Assembly (NCBI GenBank): GCA_914767715.1
Contig: OU612067.1
Coordinates: 25,580,162-25,644,161, forward strand
From: Membranipora membranacea
Lineage: Eukaryota > Bryozoa > Gymnolaemata > Cheilostomatida > Membraniporidae
Direction of reading: 5' to 3'
Length of the DNA: 64,000 bases
A model generated the notes under the pieces. That model worked only from the letters and a program-made list of their open reading frames with translations, did not search any database and was not told where the DNA came from. A program made the position numbers and the translations under genes. Below, piece after piece: positions 10,701-38,570 of this stretch. Numbering within the stretch: the first letter of the stretch is position 1; each line of letters begins with the position of its first letter.

Positions 10701-13700
10701 TCACTGTGCAGGGTTTCTCTCAAACTTGTTCTTGTATTTCTTGCTGAATATGATTTCATCGTTGTATTTCACAGTTCTGCTCATATCTGTGTAGTAGAAG
10801 TCCTTATCAAAAGTACAATCTGTAGTCACAACAATGTTAGTTCTCCAGTCTTCTCCTCGTGACCTTAAAGAAGAAAATAAACATGATCAGTTGAAACCAC
10901 CATCAGTTTAATTTTGGTGAGTTGTTTACACTCTTATATAGAGTATACAACTCCGGCAGATAGTGAACTTGGAAATAATATTTTGAACCTAAATACGTCA
11001 TTGCTTTCACAATTTTAGGTGTTGCGATGTATTTGATTATCTGGCAGCAAAAATGAAACATAAGCCCACGGTATTGGATTCCTCTATGAAAGGTAGCATG
11101 AAGGTAGTTTGACAAGATTGATTGGCCCAAATGAAAACCAGCTAGGGTCACGTTTAAAAAGTATTGACATTATAATTTAGAAACTCACCAGTTAGCTTCG
11201 TGGGTGACGTGAATGTCTGCTGATGTTGGATCATCAGGGAGTATACTGTCTTCAGTCTTGGTCTTCCATTCTGTGATCAACCCGTGATCATCATACCTAG
11301 TCTTGCCTTTTGAGTAGTTGTAGTAAGATGTCACTCTTCCTGTGTCCTCATCAGTAACAGATCTCAGTTCATCGTATCCTGCAGATAACTGAGTTGTTGG
11401 GAGAGGACTTGGGTTTGATGGCTGTAGGATCGGCTTTTCATAAGGTGTGTATTCCTTGAGTTCAGGCATGTCTAGTTGGCACTTGTTGAGATCTAGTGTG
11501 AACGTGGTCGGCTCTGGATTTGGAGCCATCACAGGAAACATACCAGTAGTGAAGCAAAGTCTCAGCTTGGATCCTTTCTCGATCTTCTCTGAAACTATTT
11601 CTAGTTTGATGTCCACATCTTGGAATTCTCCTGGCGTTAGAGGAGTGAACTTCGTGTGCGACTCATCATGGTTTAAATTCCAGGCTGAGTAGCAAAGCAT
11701 GATCGACTCACCAGCCTCATTCACCTTACAAAGTTTTGCAAATACACTGGCTACCGGTTTGTCGCTAGCTATAGACAAGTGGGCGATAGGGTTACCACAA
11801 AAACTGATCTCCTCTGTGAATGGTTGTGTTTCAAAGTAACAGCTCTCCATATCGTCAAGTGACTGTCCTCCGGGAAGGTCTGCCATTCTGGTAGGCCACG
11901 AAGCGCCAGCACTATTGAACCCTACTGTTTCCTTGGTATGGAAGGCCAGTTTTGAATCGCCTTTCACCTCTCCTAGTTTTCTGTCATTCATAAAATAAGT
12001 CTTCGGCTCAGTTTTTGGATCACAGATCCATTTTCCGTCCACGTGTTTAGCTCGAGGTTCAGATGGGTCCCGGTTCTGAAGGTACAACATAAATTCTGGT
12101 ACTTCTTGTTCCGGCTTCTTTTCCTTCAGCCATCTGTCCCACCACTGCAGAGCTTCCGAACAGAAATCCCACTTTGGTCCTAGTACCGTTAAGTGCGGAT
12201 ACAAATGAACCCATGGTCCAACCATTGCTCTCTTAGGACAAGACAGACCCTCTAAAGTCCTGGTGACATTATTGCTGTACCCATCTGCTATTCCTGCCAT
12301 GAGGTATGTGGCTGCTTTGATTCTCGAGTAGTCCTCGCAGACTGATCCTTGCTTGTAGTAGTCATCTCTCAATGGGTGAGTCATCCATTTGTTCAGACAA
12401 GGATCGAGGGCTTCTAGTCTGGTTAACCACTCCTCCTTCCAGTTATCAGTGAACAGAGGATCTAGAGGCAGACTGTATCTAATCTCCATATTAGCGGCCC
12501 ATCTGATATTATCCATCGTCATCACTCCACCTACAAGTAATGTGACAAGATATATGAGCTGACTCTGTCAACAAATATCCACAACGAATTTCTATGATAC
12601 ACATTTAAACATTATCGGTATTAGACAAGGCATCGTTAATTCTCCGAACAATGACAATTACCACTTAGAGAATTATGCTTTGATGCGATGAGCTAGTGAT
12701 AACGAAGCTGCTGTTTTGTGAGATCATAAAATCACTAACCTTTATAATGAATGTCCCCTTCATAGCGATCGTCAGTGAATGCGACAGGGATTATTGCCTT
12801 CAGTGCATCTGGAGCATGGTAAGCGACCTAGAGCCAAGAGCACACAACTTTTAATTTATACTGTTCATTATTACGCATTTCCTATTGTGCATAAAATGAA
12901 ATGAAGTGGTATTCGCTTGCGTAGGGAAATGGAACAATGGCAAACTCATATTCTCTTGTGACCTCAAAGTGTGGTAAATATGCATTCTTAAATACCACCT
13001 CCTTTTGCCCAAATTTTCACATGCTTAAGAATGCAAAATCTCTCACGAATGTTGAGAAATCTACCTTGCAAATTTATTATGGCACCTGTCAAACAATGAG
13101 TTTATATTGGCAGCTGTCACATTTTCTGTCAAATAAAATGTTATCACTAATTTTGAGTTACTGCAGGATACATTTTTTATTTCAATGTAAGTATGTGGCT
13201 AACCTGGAGAGCGTTGAATCCTCCCCATGAGATACCCATCATGCCGACATTCCCCGTGCACCAGGGCTGCTGTTTGATCCAGTTGATACACTCGACAGCA
13301 TCCTCCTGTTCCTGTAGTACGTACTCATCCTGTACTAACCCTGTTGAGTCTCCACATCCGCGCATATCTACTCTCACTCCTGCATACCTGTTGAATAATA
13401 GCAAATAATGAACCTCATTCGTTCAGACATAGATTTAATATGCCAGTGGGTAAGAGGGTGCCTCTCTATGGCAACAGACTGAAAAGGTACCCACTCAGTT
13501 AAAGCCAAACTGGAAACCAAATAGAGAACTTTGGAATTATTCAAAGATTAGTTTGAGACATCATACTAAAGTATTCTACATATGGCTTTTCCTAAGCTGA
13601 CAGAATTGTTATATCATTCATCCGTCCCATTTTTAACCTATTCGCAGATAGGAATTTTTAACAAAATCGATCTGGGATATGTGAAGACAAACCCATTTTA

Positions 13701-14416
13701 AATACACTGACCCATTTTGAGCAAACACTTGATAGGTGACTTCATCTCTCTGAGTTGTCACATCCCGTTTCCTGTACGGCAGAAATTCAAAGATGGCTGG
13801 AACCGGATTATCTCCCCCTGCAGTAGTTGGTAACCACAATCGGGTAGACAACTTCACTCCATCACTCAGCTCAATGTAAGTATTCTCTATGATCTGTACC
13901 TCAGCCTTATAGAGAGGAAATAAATGTCAGGTATCATGAAAAGCCTTACAGTATTTGAAATGGTTGAACTTATTTAAATGCTTCCACTTTCTAGTTTACT
14001 GCTGTGTAAGTGTGATTCAAGAGATCCCTTCATCTTTTATGTCGCCTAAACTCTAGACAATGTGGAATCTGATTTTCAATGAAAGATATACAACCCCTAT
14101 TTGACCACCGATGGCTAAACGGCTATTGAGTTAATTTTATCAGCTCTTGCCATGAATCTCAAGCAGGTCCTGAAAAGTAACTTTGCCCTGTTGTAAATCC
14201 AGAACTTATCGTGTAGTTCCAAATTATGAAATTTGATCAGAATTGGTTATTTTCTAATCATAGGTAAAATGAAATAAAAATTAAATATGTGCTAACAAAC
14301 AGAAGAAAATGTTATGCACCCAGTATCTTTCAATTCGCTGAGTGTGACTGTAACGGAACTCACCTTTTCAGACGCCATATTGTTCTGATCTCTTTAAATC
14401 AACAGCAGCAGCAGGA
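10701..14416 (-). CDS. CocE/NonD-type serine hydrolase (X-Pro dipeptidyl-peptidase S15-like), copy C, complete
   Basis: This is a complete six-coding-exon gene: 14416-14364 (ATG 14378-14376, MASEK), 13905-13712, 13387-13204, 12827-12740, 12530-11189 and 10863-10701 (TGA). All introns are GT-AG. The coding length is 1986 bases, giving 661 residues in one frame. The protein is an alpha/beta hydrolase of the S15/CocE type: RVDMRGCGDSTG at 75-86, nucleophile elbow GISWGGF with Ser123, acid Asp243 in GIADGYS, and base His269 in GPWVHLYP. A C-terminal jelly-roll-like domain typical of X-Pro dipeptidyl-peptidases follows, and the tail is basic (KKYKKKFERN). No signal peptide or membrane segment is visible, so it is probably intracellular. 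Known relatives hydrolyse proline-containing dipeptide or ester bonds; the substrate here is unknown. The family is mainly bacterial, so an old horizontal transfer is possible, but the introns show it is a resident gene. Confidence 0.9.
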
Positions 14417-16259
14417 CTGTGTGGAAAAAGGCAGCACAGCCTATAAAGTACCTGTGGAAATAAATATATACACACTTGAATTAATGTCCCCTCAATGGAA
14501 AGTGCCATGATATGTATTGTCACCTTGGAAACGACACACATTCACACTCACATTCATAAATGTGATAATTCATCAAATCGATGAAACTGAAAAAGAGGTT
14601 GCCAACAGAACATTTTCTAATCAGAAGTAAAATGTCAACTTTTTCCACAGCATAAATTACTGTCCATTTAACAATGTAATATTGGCAAGCAGAGAAGCTG
14701 ACTTGACAATGCCGTCTCTAATTTATTCACTCATCGAAACCATAATATATTCTCTGATTTGTGGCAGAATTTTTTCAAACTCCATTTGAATAAATTTCAG
14801 TCTCCATTTAAATCCTTCAGGCTCCACATCTTTAGTCTCAATTTAAATAAATATACAGAGAAGATTTGTTCGCCTTGAGAGCAGTCAGGTCTGCCATGAC
14901 TGATATCTGTAATTCCAGCCTATGTATATACCAAGTGTTAATTATAATCAAAGCTAACATTTTAATCATTGCCTCCTACAGAGCTGTTAATGACAATTCT
15001 CAGCTTTTTTAACACCTCATCATGTCAATTTTCAACACTATCATGACAGCAGGTCCCCTTATATAAATGTCACACAATAGTAAGTACAACATTATGAAAC
15101 TTTCAAATGGATGTATATAGTTCACTATTTCGCTCAATTTGCATATTCATGGCGTCTGCACCCAGATTTTAACTGCTTTGATTTTAATATAAAAAAATAC
15201 TTATCTCCAACCAATATTTGGTTTCCATCCACCGTAATGGGCTCCCAATAGGTTAGGTTTTCTCAGAGTAACAGTACTGGTATTTGATAAAAATTATCTC
15301 ATCTTTTGTAGCCCTCTCCCTACTTAGAGGAGTATACACTAATGGATCATACTCTACACTTAGGATAATCAGAATACATACCTTGTGTGCCTCTGAAGAA
15401 GAGCTTCCAGTTTTCTAATCCAATTATGGAGGATGGAAATTTAGAGTTTGAATTAAATAAATTATAGTTTTATATATATTTGGCGCAGAATTGTAGCTAT
15501 TTGAAGCCCAACCTTACCTTACTACACAGTTTGTGTTTCGATTGGAGCTAGCTGGAGATACAAGCTTATATACTTGATCAGCGAGTGGTTTTTTCCAGGA
15601 ACAAAAACAAAATATCCACGTCATAGTAACATGGGGTCATAGATATCTTATAAATCTGTATTATCTAAGGATAATTTGTGTCCTTTGTCCTGATAAATCA
15701 TAGGTCAGCATACCCTTAGGTTGACAGGTTGTTTCCCAGCATGTCCTTATTCTGATGAATAGATGGTCAAACAAGGGTCAGCAACCGGTCACATGTGCTA
15801 TGAGATATTGTTCTATACCCAGCATAGCATCGTTATGGTGAACATGAAATGAAAATACACTAACAGAATATCGGCGCAAACGTACTAAAAACTGTCATAG
15901 TTTTAAGGTCATTGATACATGGAATAAAATTTGACATCATAGTAGTACCACTACCTAACTTCAAGTATATGTGTATTTTTTTTTTATTTTCACTCTGGTT
16001 GGATATGATATGATTTTCCAAGTCCCACAGGTTGACCAAAGCAAGGGAATATACTTTAAACATCAGTAATACCCTTCTTTACCGTGCTGATGAGGGTTTA
16101 TGTCAGCTGAAAAGGTCAATATGTTTTGAATATGTCATGTAATTCAGATCTGCAATCTCTCTACTCTTTGGTGTAGCCAAAACAAAAAGACCATAAATCT
16201 AAAAAGGTGCCAGATCTTGGTTTGCAGCGCACGCTCTTGTCAAAGGGGGCTGTCATAAA
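14417..16259. other. 5' flank and leader intron of copy C
   Basis: No coding sequence is recognised. The stretch contains the duplicated promoter block at 15.3-15.6 kb and otherwise AT-rich DNA that is partly alignable by eye with 1.48-3.1 kb. Confidence 0.45.
15518..15572 (-). promoter_or_regulatory. Putative core promoter and first 5'UTR exon of copy C
   Basis: TATATAA lies at 15572-15566 on the minus strand, followed about 45 bases later by a donor-like AAG/GTAAGG at 15518. It matches the arrangement upstream of copy A. The ATG exon of copy C begins after a good acceptor (GCCTTTTTCCACACAG) at 14417, so a spliced leader exon here is plausible. Intron length would be about 1.1 kb. Confidence 0.45.
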
Positions 16260-17215
16260 TGGAACACTTATGCATGAATATAGCATATATATATATATAT
16301 TTTATTAGTCCCAATCAAAGTCAATGACAAATAAAGACCATGCATAAATAAATAAATAAAAACAAAGCAGTCAGGTGTATTTATGAAACATATTTTCCTT
16401 GTCTATAAATGCTGTCCTATTTATAGAACAGTGATTTCGGGCTTTCAAAAATATTTTGCGCGGATGATTCTCATATTCTTTAACCTTTGCAATATATCGA
16501 AAACAAAGAATATCAAGATGTATTTTTAGTTCTTGGAGCTTTAGTAAAGAAAGTCTCTCTTCATACTTTTCCTCATATGGAATCATAATTCTGGTGCAGA
16601 GTTTTTGAAGTCTCTCCTATTTACCCTTATCATTTCGGGAGGTGTGTGGGAACCAGCACGGGGCTGCATATGATAAAACCGATAAAAGTCTAGCTTTGTA
16701 AAATAATATCAGTGAATGAGAACTCACACCAGCTTTTCTTAGCTTTATAAGACCATGACGAGAATGTTTTGTTTTGTCAATGATATGGTCTACATGGGAG
16801 TGAAACTTCAGGTGCTCATCAAATATCACACCAATGAGCCTCACATTAGGGGTGTAGATTGATTGTTGTTATAGGTGTCAATGGTAAGTGTTTTTTGCAA
16901 ATTGAAGTTTATGGAGAGAGTTTTGTTCATATTCAACAGCAGAAAGTTATCAGTGCAGTACTGAGAGGTGTAATCGAGTGCTCTTTGAAGGTGGTTGTCG
17001 CTGATGCTCACAGTTGCCCGATGAGCAGTAGAGTCAGTCATGAGACAGTTAGATTTTGATAGCGGATGGTATAAAGTTGTGTCATCGGCAATCGGCATAC
17101 AGTTGTTGGGTTCTGTCACCGATTGGATAAAAAAATTTGCGACTAACGTTAATCTTGTGGAACTATGCGGACCTGTCCATTCAAGAGAATATATGTCAAA
17201 ATCCATCACTTCCTA
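16260..17215 (-). mobile_element. LINE reverse transcriptase fragment inserted in the duplicated unit
   Basis: On the minus strand three open frames read in order through LINE reverse transcriptase segments. Frame 17209-16841 carries an IADDTTLYH motif, a variant of the catalytic YADD box. Frame 16844-16617 has the LIGVIFDEHLKFHSHVDHI thumb motif. Frame 16586-16371 has the YEERLSLLKLQELKIHLDI helix near the C-terminus. They are broken by frame changes, so the element is dead. The 3' end has TAATAAAATATATATAT near 16300-16280. It is absent from the matching part of the copy A flank, so it was inserted after the duplication or lost from A. Confidence 0.75.
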
Positions 17216-17291
17216 GTTTGACATCATCAATAATTTTATAATTACGAAACAAGCCTACCAATGCAAGTCTCTGAAGATCATGTCTTTACTC

Positions 17292-17692
17292 CTACTTGCA
17301 TTCAGGGTATAAAATGTGACACGCCCCAAATAATAAATGAGTTCTTTCATTGTTTGTACTTGGTTTCCCTCTAATCAACAAAAACAATTCACCAATATTT
17401 ATACACCATAGCAATGAGATAAATTCGATTGGCTTTGTGTAGTAAAGACTTTTCTTTTTTGTTGGTACCATTAAGCAATTGATGATGATGCCAATTATGG
17501 AAATGATTGAATATTTGATATAAGGGAATGCCACCAAGTCTAACCCGTGGCCGTTGGTCACTTCAACTACATCAACATAAATATAAGGTCCTTTTCCTTT
17601 ACCTCTTTTTTTTTCGGCACTATTCGGAAAACATTCCGCGACTGGAAAGAAATAGACTGCCAATAAAAGTGTTAAAAGAAAATTAATGAGGC
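17292..17692 (-). other. Unrecognised open frame with hydrophobic segments
   Basis: An open frame of about 130 codons on the minus strand has a hydrophobic N-terminal run (INFLLTLLLAVYFFPVAEC) resembling a signal peptide, then a basic stretch (EKKRGKGKG), and a second hydrophobic segment (YSIISIIGIIINCLMV). No in-frame ATG precedes the hydrophobic run. No family is recognised. It could be a decayed secreted or membrane protein exon or chance coding in AT-rich DNA. Confidence 0.2.
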
Positions 17693-18360
17693 AATATCGA
17701 CAGAATTCTCCAGAAAGGAGACCAGACCTTTATATTTTATAAATGTATAATTTAAATATCACATTTAGACGTATATTGAGGATTTAAGAGCCAGAGAACT
17801 TTCTTGCACATTTAGTCTGTTAGGAGATATTTCTGGCATGTGGCACGTGCAACAATAGACTTGAGGATGCTCAGCTTGACTTAATCCTGATCAAACTCTC
17901 ATGACTCAATCATCAAATATCAACTCATCAAAATATTGAGATTGATAGTTTGAACAATTAGTAAATGGCTTGACTGAGGTACAACATCCACTTTTCCAAA
18001 TCAAAGATCAAATTTCATTGAAGACATGCACACGTTTCCATTTTATTTGCTGAGAGAGAGTAGAATAAGACTAGTTTCTGCCCCCCCCCCCCCCCGCCCC
18101 CGCCCTCAAACTCTTTCCCCTCCTAGTATCACAAACCAACATTAACCCCCGCTAAACGTATATTTAGCAATGACCCCATATTGGTCTACCTCTACAGTTG
18201 TGTAAGACCAAACATGGCTAAGACCGAACAGGCAAGAACGGAGAGGTATCAACTGATAGATCAAACTAGGTACAATAACCGAGCTAGTTAGACATGATTA
18301 ACCAAGTGTGAGGTCGATACCAACAGCACAGATGTTTTATTATTAAAATCTGCTAATAAC

Positions 18361-21081
18361 ATTGTCATGAAATGACTAGCAGGTTATGCTTACTACCCTA
18401 TTCTCTTGGTCTGAGCCCCCCAGACTTTTGCCTCCCCCCCCGTCTGACGGCCCGATAGTATCACTGGTATTGCTGTCCATTGCAACACACCAATATCAAA
18501 CATGCTTATATGTGCTAACGACATATCACAAATAACATAATTCCGCTCATCCCTGCATCACATGTGTCACATTAACAACAGGTCAAGAGTAGGGTGGAAT
18601 AATTATTGTCCCACAATACAAATCCTTTGAGTTCCAAGTGAGTTCCCTGAAATTTCGCAAGAGGGGACTGGTGAAATGATATTAATTGGGCAGGGGCCAA
18701 CAATTTCAGATGCCCTCCGCAACTTTGACAAGTTTGCATACTCATAAGCCTTGAGTGACTCGGCGACGACATCAATGAAATCCGATTATGGTTAGCATGT
18801 CGATTGAAATGATAAATTCACCTGTTTTTTTATTTTCGTCCTGCTTGAGGATTTTGGGCCTAAACGTAAAGATAAACAGGTTCTACTGATATGGGTGCTG
18901 GGTCACCCAGGGGTCGATGGTCGAGGAAAATACATCTTGAGGTTAACCTGTCACTTGCTGGCTCTGATGGACTCAATTACTGGTTTAACATTATCAATTA
19001 CGTGGATAAAAATCAGTAAGCGACTTTGACTTTGATAACATTACAGAATTTGAACTTACCGAAAATAAATCAAAATTTTCTACATTGATGTACAAAATCG
19101 GCTTTATAAAATTGGAGAAACATTAGGGAAGGTCATATATAAAGAGTACATATCTGTGTTATTGGCGGTACAAGATGAATTCCTGGTACAGTATTCATTC
19201 CTGACTTGTTATTGTCTGCACAATTCATTGTCACCAGTCTCCTTAGGAGAGAATGCATTGAGTACCACATGCTGGCTAGGATCCCCTTCTACCTCTTGGA
19301 TAAATAGCTGGCAGGGATGGGGGACATGTGCTACAGGCCAGTACCTAGGGAGACAGCATCTGTAATCTACAAGGGATGGAATATCAGATCAAAATAACCA
19401 TGCACGGACATTGAGCGCTGGTAATGAATATTTTTGTCATGTAGGCAAAGCTGCTGTATACAGTTGTCCCCCACCCTAAACTTGTAAATATACTTAGCTG
19501 GATATAATCCCATCAGTAATTTGTGCTATTTGACCGAAAGCTAACATTCTTACAGGCATAACAACTTGACACGCTTTGTTGGTGCTGTGCTGGGTGGGGG
19601 GGGGGGACTACTACCAACAATGATGTTGATAGGTGTAGATACCAGTATATATATAATCCCGAAGTCCCTGATCCAATTTTGCTTGATTTGGAGTTGCCCC
19701 CCCCCTTTGCCTCCAGGTATAAAGCAAGGAGCAACTTTTAGGCAAATCGGATCAAACAAACTGGATTTCAATCATCAGTGGAGTGCGGGCAACCTTTTCT
19801 GAACTCAAATGTTTGCAGCACATGTGCCAGCTCCAACCTTATGCAAGGTTATAAAGCCAAATATCATCTCAGACTTTCATCATGCTCTCAATGAAAAACA
19901 TGTGCCAGCGCGCCCAACAAGAAACTGCCAATATCCATTTTTTTCTCATTTTTATTTTTTTTTATATAATGAGTACAATATTAATAATAATAAAAAAGGA
20001 TAATATTAATATTAAGATTGCCACTCATTTCTCAAATGTTTTTGGGTGTTTTTTGGGTACTGTATGATAGCATACAAAGTATGTGGTATAAGAGGATTCG
20101 TGAAAGTGATCATGATTAGATCAGAAAAAACAAAAGAGCAAAAAAATATGAAGGAACTGTCAAGATCTGAGAAGTGAAAGTATAATAATTCCACACATAA
20201 AAATTGACAGATACACTGCTTACAATTATTGAAAATAAAACTTCAAGTATGAACAGTGTTTTTGTGTTTTTGTATTTTAATAGGAAGCCCAATAATAATG
20301 CAGCGGGTCTTCTTGTATTTTATACGAGATCACCAATTTTTTCAGCGCCATTTCAAATTATATTATGTAAAAGAACAAAGTAATTGCCAAACTACCAGGT
20401 AAAATGTTGCATTACCGGAATACTGACTTAACAGAACATCTAACGGGATTAACGCAATCTCAATTTTCTCTTGATTTCAACATTTTCTCAATTCACAATC
20501 ATGCATAGGCGCAGAGGTTACTGACAGTATATAGTAATAGTATGTACAATAATGTCCAAACATGGTTCTACATAAGATAGATTATCTGCATGAGAGCTCG
20601 TAAAACATATGTTGAGCAAGTTTGCATAATATGATCATAATACAATAGTATGATAGTAATATAGTGATGATACTTAAGATAAGGTAACTCCTTCCTTGCT
20701 CTGTGAACGTGAAAAAGTTATTCAACCAAATTTTGCTGGGTAGTTAATCCACATTGGAGACTAAAACATGGGTAGCCAATTACTAACAGTTCAATTACAT
20801 AATCATAAGCCAGAATCAATGAATGTGTGTAGGTTGTGCTAACTTGAGACTTTGCTGTCGTCGTTATGACTAAAATGTTTAACCAGTTCTACTCGGGTAT
20901 TGGGAGATTTTTAACAAGCAGAAAGATAATGAAGACAAAATTTGAGTTAAAGTGAAGAAGGAAAGCTTTGGCAATGATAATCAGTTTAATAACAGACTGC
21001 AGAGTGTGTAATACTTCACAACATCAGAGAAAACAGTATGACTCTGTGCTCTGAGCAGCATACAGTTAGGGGGGCGTGTTG
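18361..21081. other. Intergenic region with no recognised gene
   Basis: This is AT-rich DNA with homopolymer runs (G run near 19596-19605, C run near 19697-19704). Short open frames at 19.1-19.8 kb lie on both strands and carry no domain signature. It probably contains the 3'UTR of the TENT4 gene next to 21082; no clear AATAAA was seen within the first few hundred bases. Confidence 0.5.
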
Positions 21082-36172
<15,091 letters not shown>

Positions 36173-36618
36173 AAACCAAAAGGTTTCGAAATTGTGGACA
36201 AAGTTTCACCAGCTGGGTGTGGATTACTAAAAATTTTGGTCTGTTTGGTTACGAGTGAGAATTGAATCTAACGAGATTTATGTGCACGCATGCGTGAACT
36301 TATCAGGACTATACGGGGTATGACCAGTGGGCCCCAGCTAATAATTATAATAAATTTGCAGGAACTTGTTCTACATAATAATATTTATTCCAGGGCAAAA
36401 TAATAGGAATCGGTCAATGATTAGTGCGATGTACTATCAGAGGATTTTAATTGGCTGAGTCTTCAAGTAATTGCCAAGTACATAAAAGGAAACCTCGGTT
36501 TAACAAGACAACACGTGCTTGAAAATGTGATTCGGAGAACTAAGTGAGGGTAACCCCTAGAAATATATACGAACCAAGTTACCAAACTCTATATAATTTC
36601 TAGCAGGGAGGCCCCCAC

Positions 36619-36648
36619 CAATGAACTAAACCTTAGGTTTAGTTCATT
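36619..36648. repeat. Short palindrome
   Basis: The arms AATGAACTAAACC and GGTTTAGTTCATT flank a TTA centre. It lies about 450 bases upstream of the TENT4 start codon, so it could be a regulatory or foldback element; there is no further support. Confidence 0.55.
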
Positions 36649-37469
36649 GCCCCCACCCTCCCTGATTCTAGTCAGAGTCTTGCCATATTTTCTGATGATT
36701 TTCAAACAACAATTTTATGAGAGAAAGAGGAGACGGTATGTGAAAGCAGGGAGAATGGAAAGTATATAGCAGTGACAAAGATATATAGCCGGCTGCAGCT
36801 TGAATGCATGTTACTATTTTTTACTAATTACTATAACTGAATGAACATCTTGAAAGGATACTGGGAAGTGTAAAATCCTGTGTGAAGACGTCAAATATGC
36901 TGAAAGGTGCCAAAAATGAAGAGCATAAGTATAAGTGATGGCAGAAAGAAGAATAATGTCACTATTTAGACATCCATTATGGAATGGAAATAAGATGATG
37001 TTGTCATGCCAGCCAAGTCCGATCTGACCTCACGATGCAGCTGCCTACTTGTTGTCTTTTGTTTTAGTGCATTGAAGAGGAGCCAGATGAAAATGTCACT
37101 GGAAGCTGTGAGCATACCTGACAAGTTAGCTGGGGGCTATATCTGGTGGTGCTTCTCCTTTCGGGTGGGATGGTCTGAGGGACACTGAAGCCTCCCGCCG
37201 ATGGCACAGGGCAGCACCCAAGCCGCCAAAGCTCTTAGTGGTGGATAACTAAAATTTTCCCAATTCTAGCAAGTTAAACAACTTTCAAACTAAATGGAAT
37301 CGGTAATAATAGGTTATAATAGGTAGAAAACTAGACCTCATCTCAGCTGACTATGCAAACAAAATTTCGCTAAGCTCTTAGGCGCATAAGTGGGGTGGTT
37401 ATATGGTTGTCTGGTATCATATGGTAATCAGTTCAAATATCTGGTGATACCCTATCAAATAGGGCTGGA

Positions 37470-37507
37470 AGCAGGGAGTTTGGGACCAAGCTCCCAAACT
37501 CCCTGCT
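37470..37507. repeat. Perfect 16-bp stem hairpin
   Basis: AGCAGGGAGTTTGGGA and its exact complement are separated by a six-base loop (CCAAGC). There is no T run after it, so it is not an obvious polymerase III unit. It is likely a foldback or MITE relic. Confidence 0.7.
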
Positions 37508-38056
37508 CGAAGTGAGGATCTGAGATTGCAGCATGTAGTTATCTACACATACTAAATAAAAGGATAACTCCAAAAATTATTAAAACCTCATAACCATAAG
37601 AATCTTTGTGGAAACCTGTGCTTGACAGAGGTAAATCAAGTTTGTTCCCTCTGCGGTGCTGAAGTGAAAATTGCAAAATTCATGTATCAAGGCGCTGTAC
37701 CACAACACACATATGTGGCTTTAAATATTCCTCCTGATGAGCAGAAACACAAGTTCTAGAATGGAGGCGCTTCTAGCATTTCAACATTTCTGTCTTTGGA
37801 TCATGTTTTGGCAGTTTTGACATTGAAATTTCAAGGATGTTGCACTTAAGAACTGTGAGTGCCGTGTCAATAACTCATTACGTAGATGTAGCTTATTGAA
37901 GTCAGAAGGATAATACATAGTACATAAATTTGATTTCTGATTGGATATTTCAGCTAGCGTAGTATTAAGAAATAGTCTCAAATTCTGCGTGCATACCATA
38001 TTACCATTACCTTACCTTAGAGAAGCTATGTCAATGTTATGCTTATCCTAATATAT

Positions 38057-38062
38057 TTTATT
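38057..38062 (-). terminator. Candidate polyadenylation signal of the Roco-caspase gene
   Basis: AATAAA on the minus strand, about 510 bases beyond the TGA stop at 38573-38571. It is the nearest canonical hexamer noticed. Confidence 0.35.
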
Positions 38063-38570
38063 TGTTGTGGATAGAAATGACCAAAGTAATATCACATGAT
38101 ATTGATTAGCCATATACATAGTAGGCCTAGAAAGTAAAACGATCAGATTGTAATCATTCTCAAACTTGGTCAATCTAATAAAAATGGATTCGATCCTGCC
38201 GATTGCCGGTCTGGTATGTTTGTAAGATATAAAGTATATACATCATTACAGGGAACATCGTACAGTGATGGAGCCCTCATAAACATTTTCAGAAGTATGG
38301 TCAACAAGAGCAAGTGTAAAAAAAATGGTTTGCAGCACATCGGCTAAGTAGTTGATGGCGCCATAACATATATGAGCGGAACAGTTATGCAGTGTAGCAA
38401 TTATCAAAAAGTTAAAAGCTACCTTTGAACAAAGCAACATAAACATGGAGCTAAATGTCCAACTTACTACAGAGCACTCATAATAGAAGGATATGTCACC
38501 GACAAAAATTGTGATTCAGTTTACAGTATGAATCACATTCACTCTGAGTTGGCGAGTTTACTATACACAA

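Larger units (their letters stand above)
36173..38570. other. Intergenic region between TENT4 and the Roco-caspase gene
   Basis: This stretch holds the TENT4 promoter side and the 3' flank of the Roco-caspase gene. No open frame with a domain is seen. Two hairpins stand out, at 36619-36648 and 37470-37507. No clear TATA box was recognised upstream of the TENT4 start. Confidence 0.5.

Noticed and set aside
10701-14416. Bacterial contamination as the source of the CocE-type hydrolase
   Set aside because: The gene has five coding-region GT-AG introns that join to a single frame and sits in the same contig as animal TENT4 and Roco genes.
19513-19802. Overlapping frames around the G and C runs
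   Set aside because: Frames on both strands depend on homopolymer runs and show no domain or splice sites.
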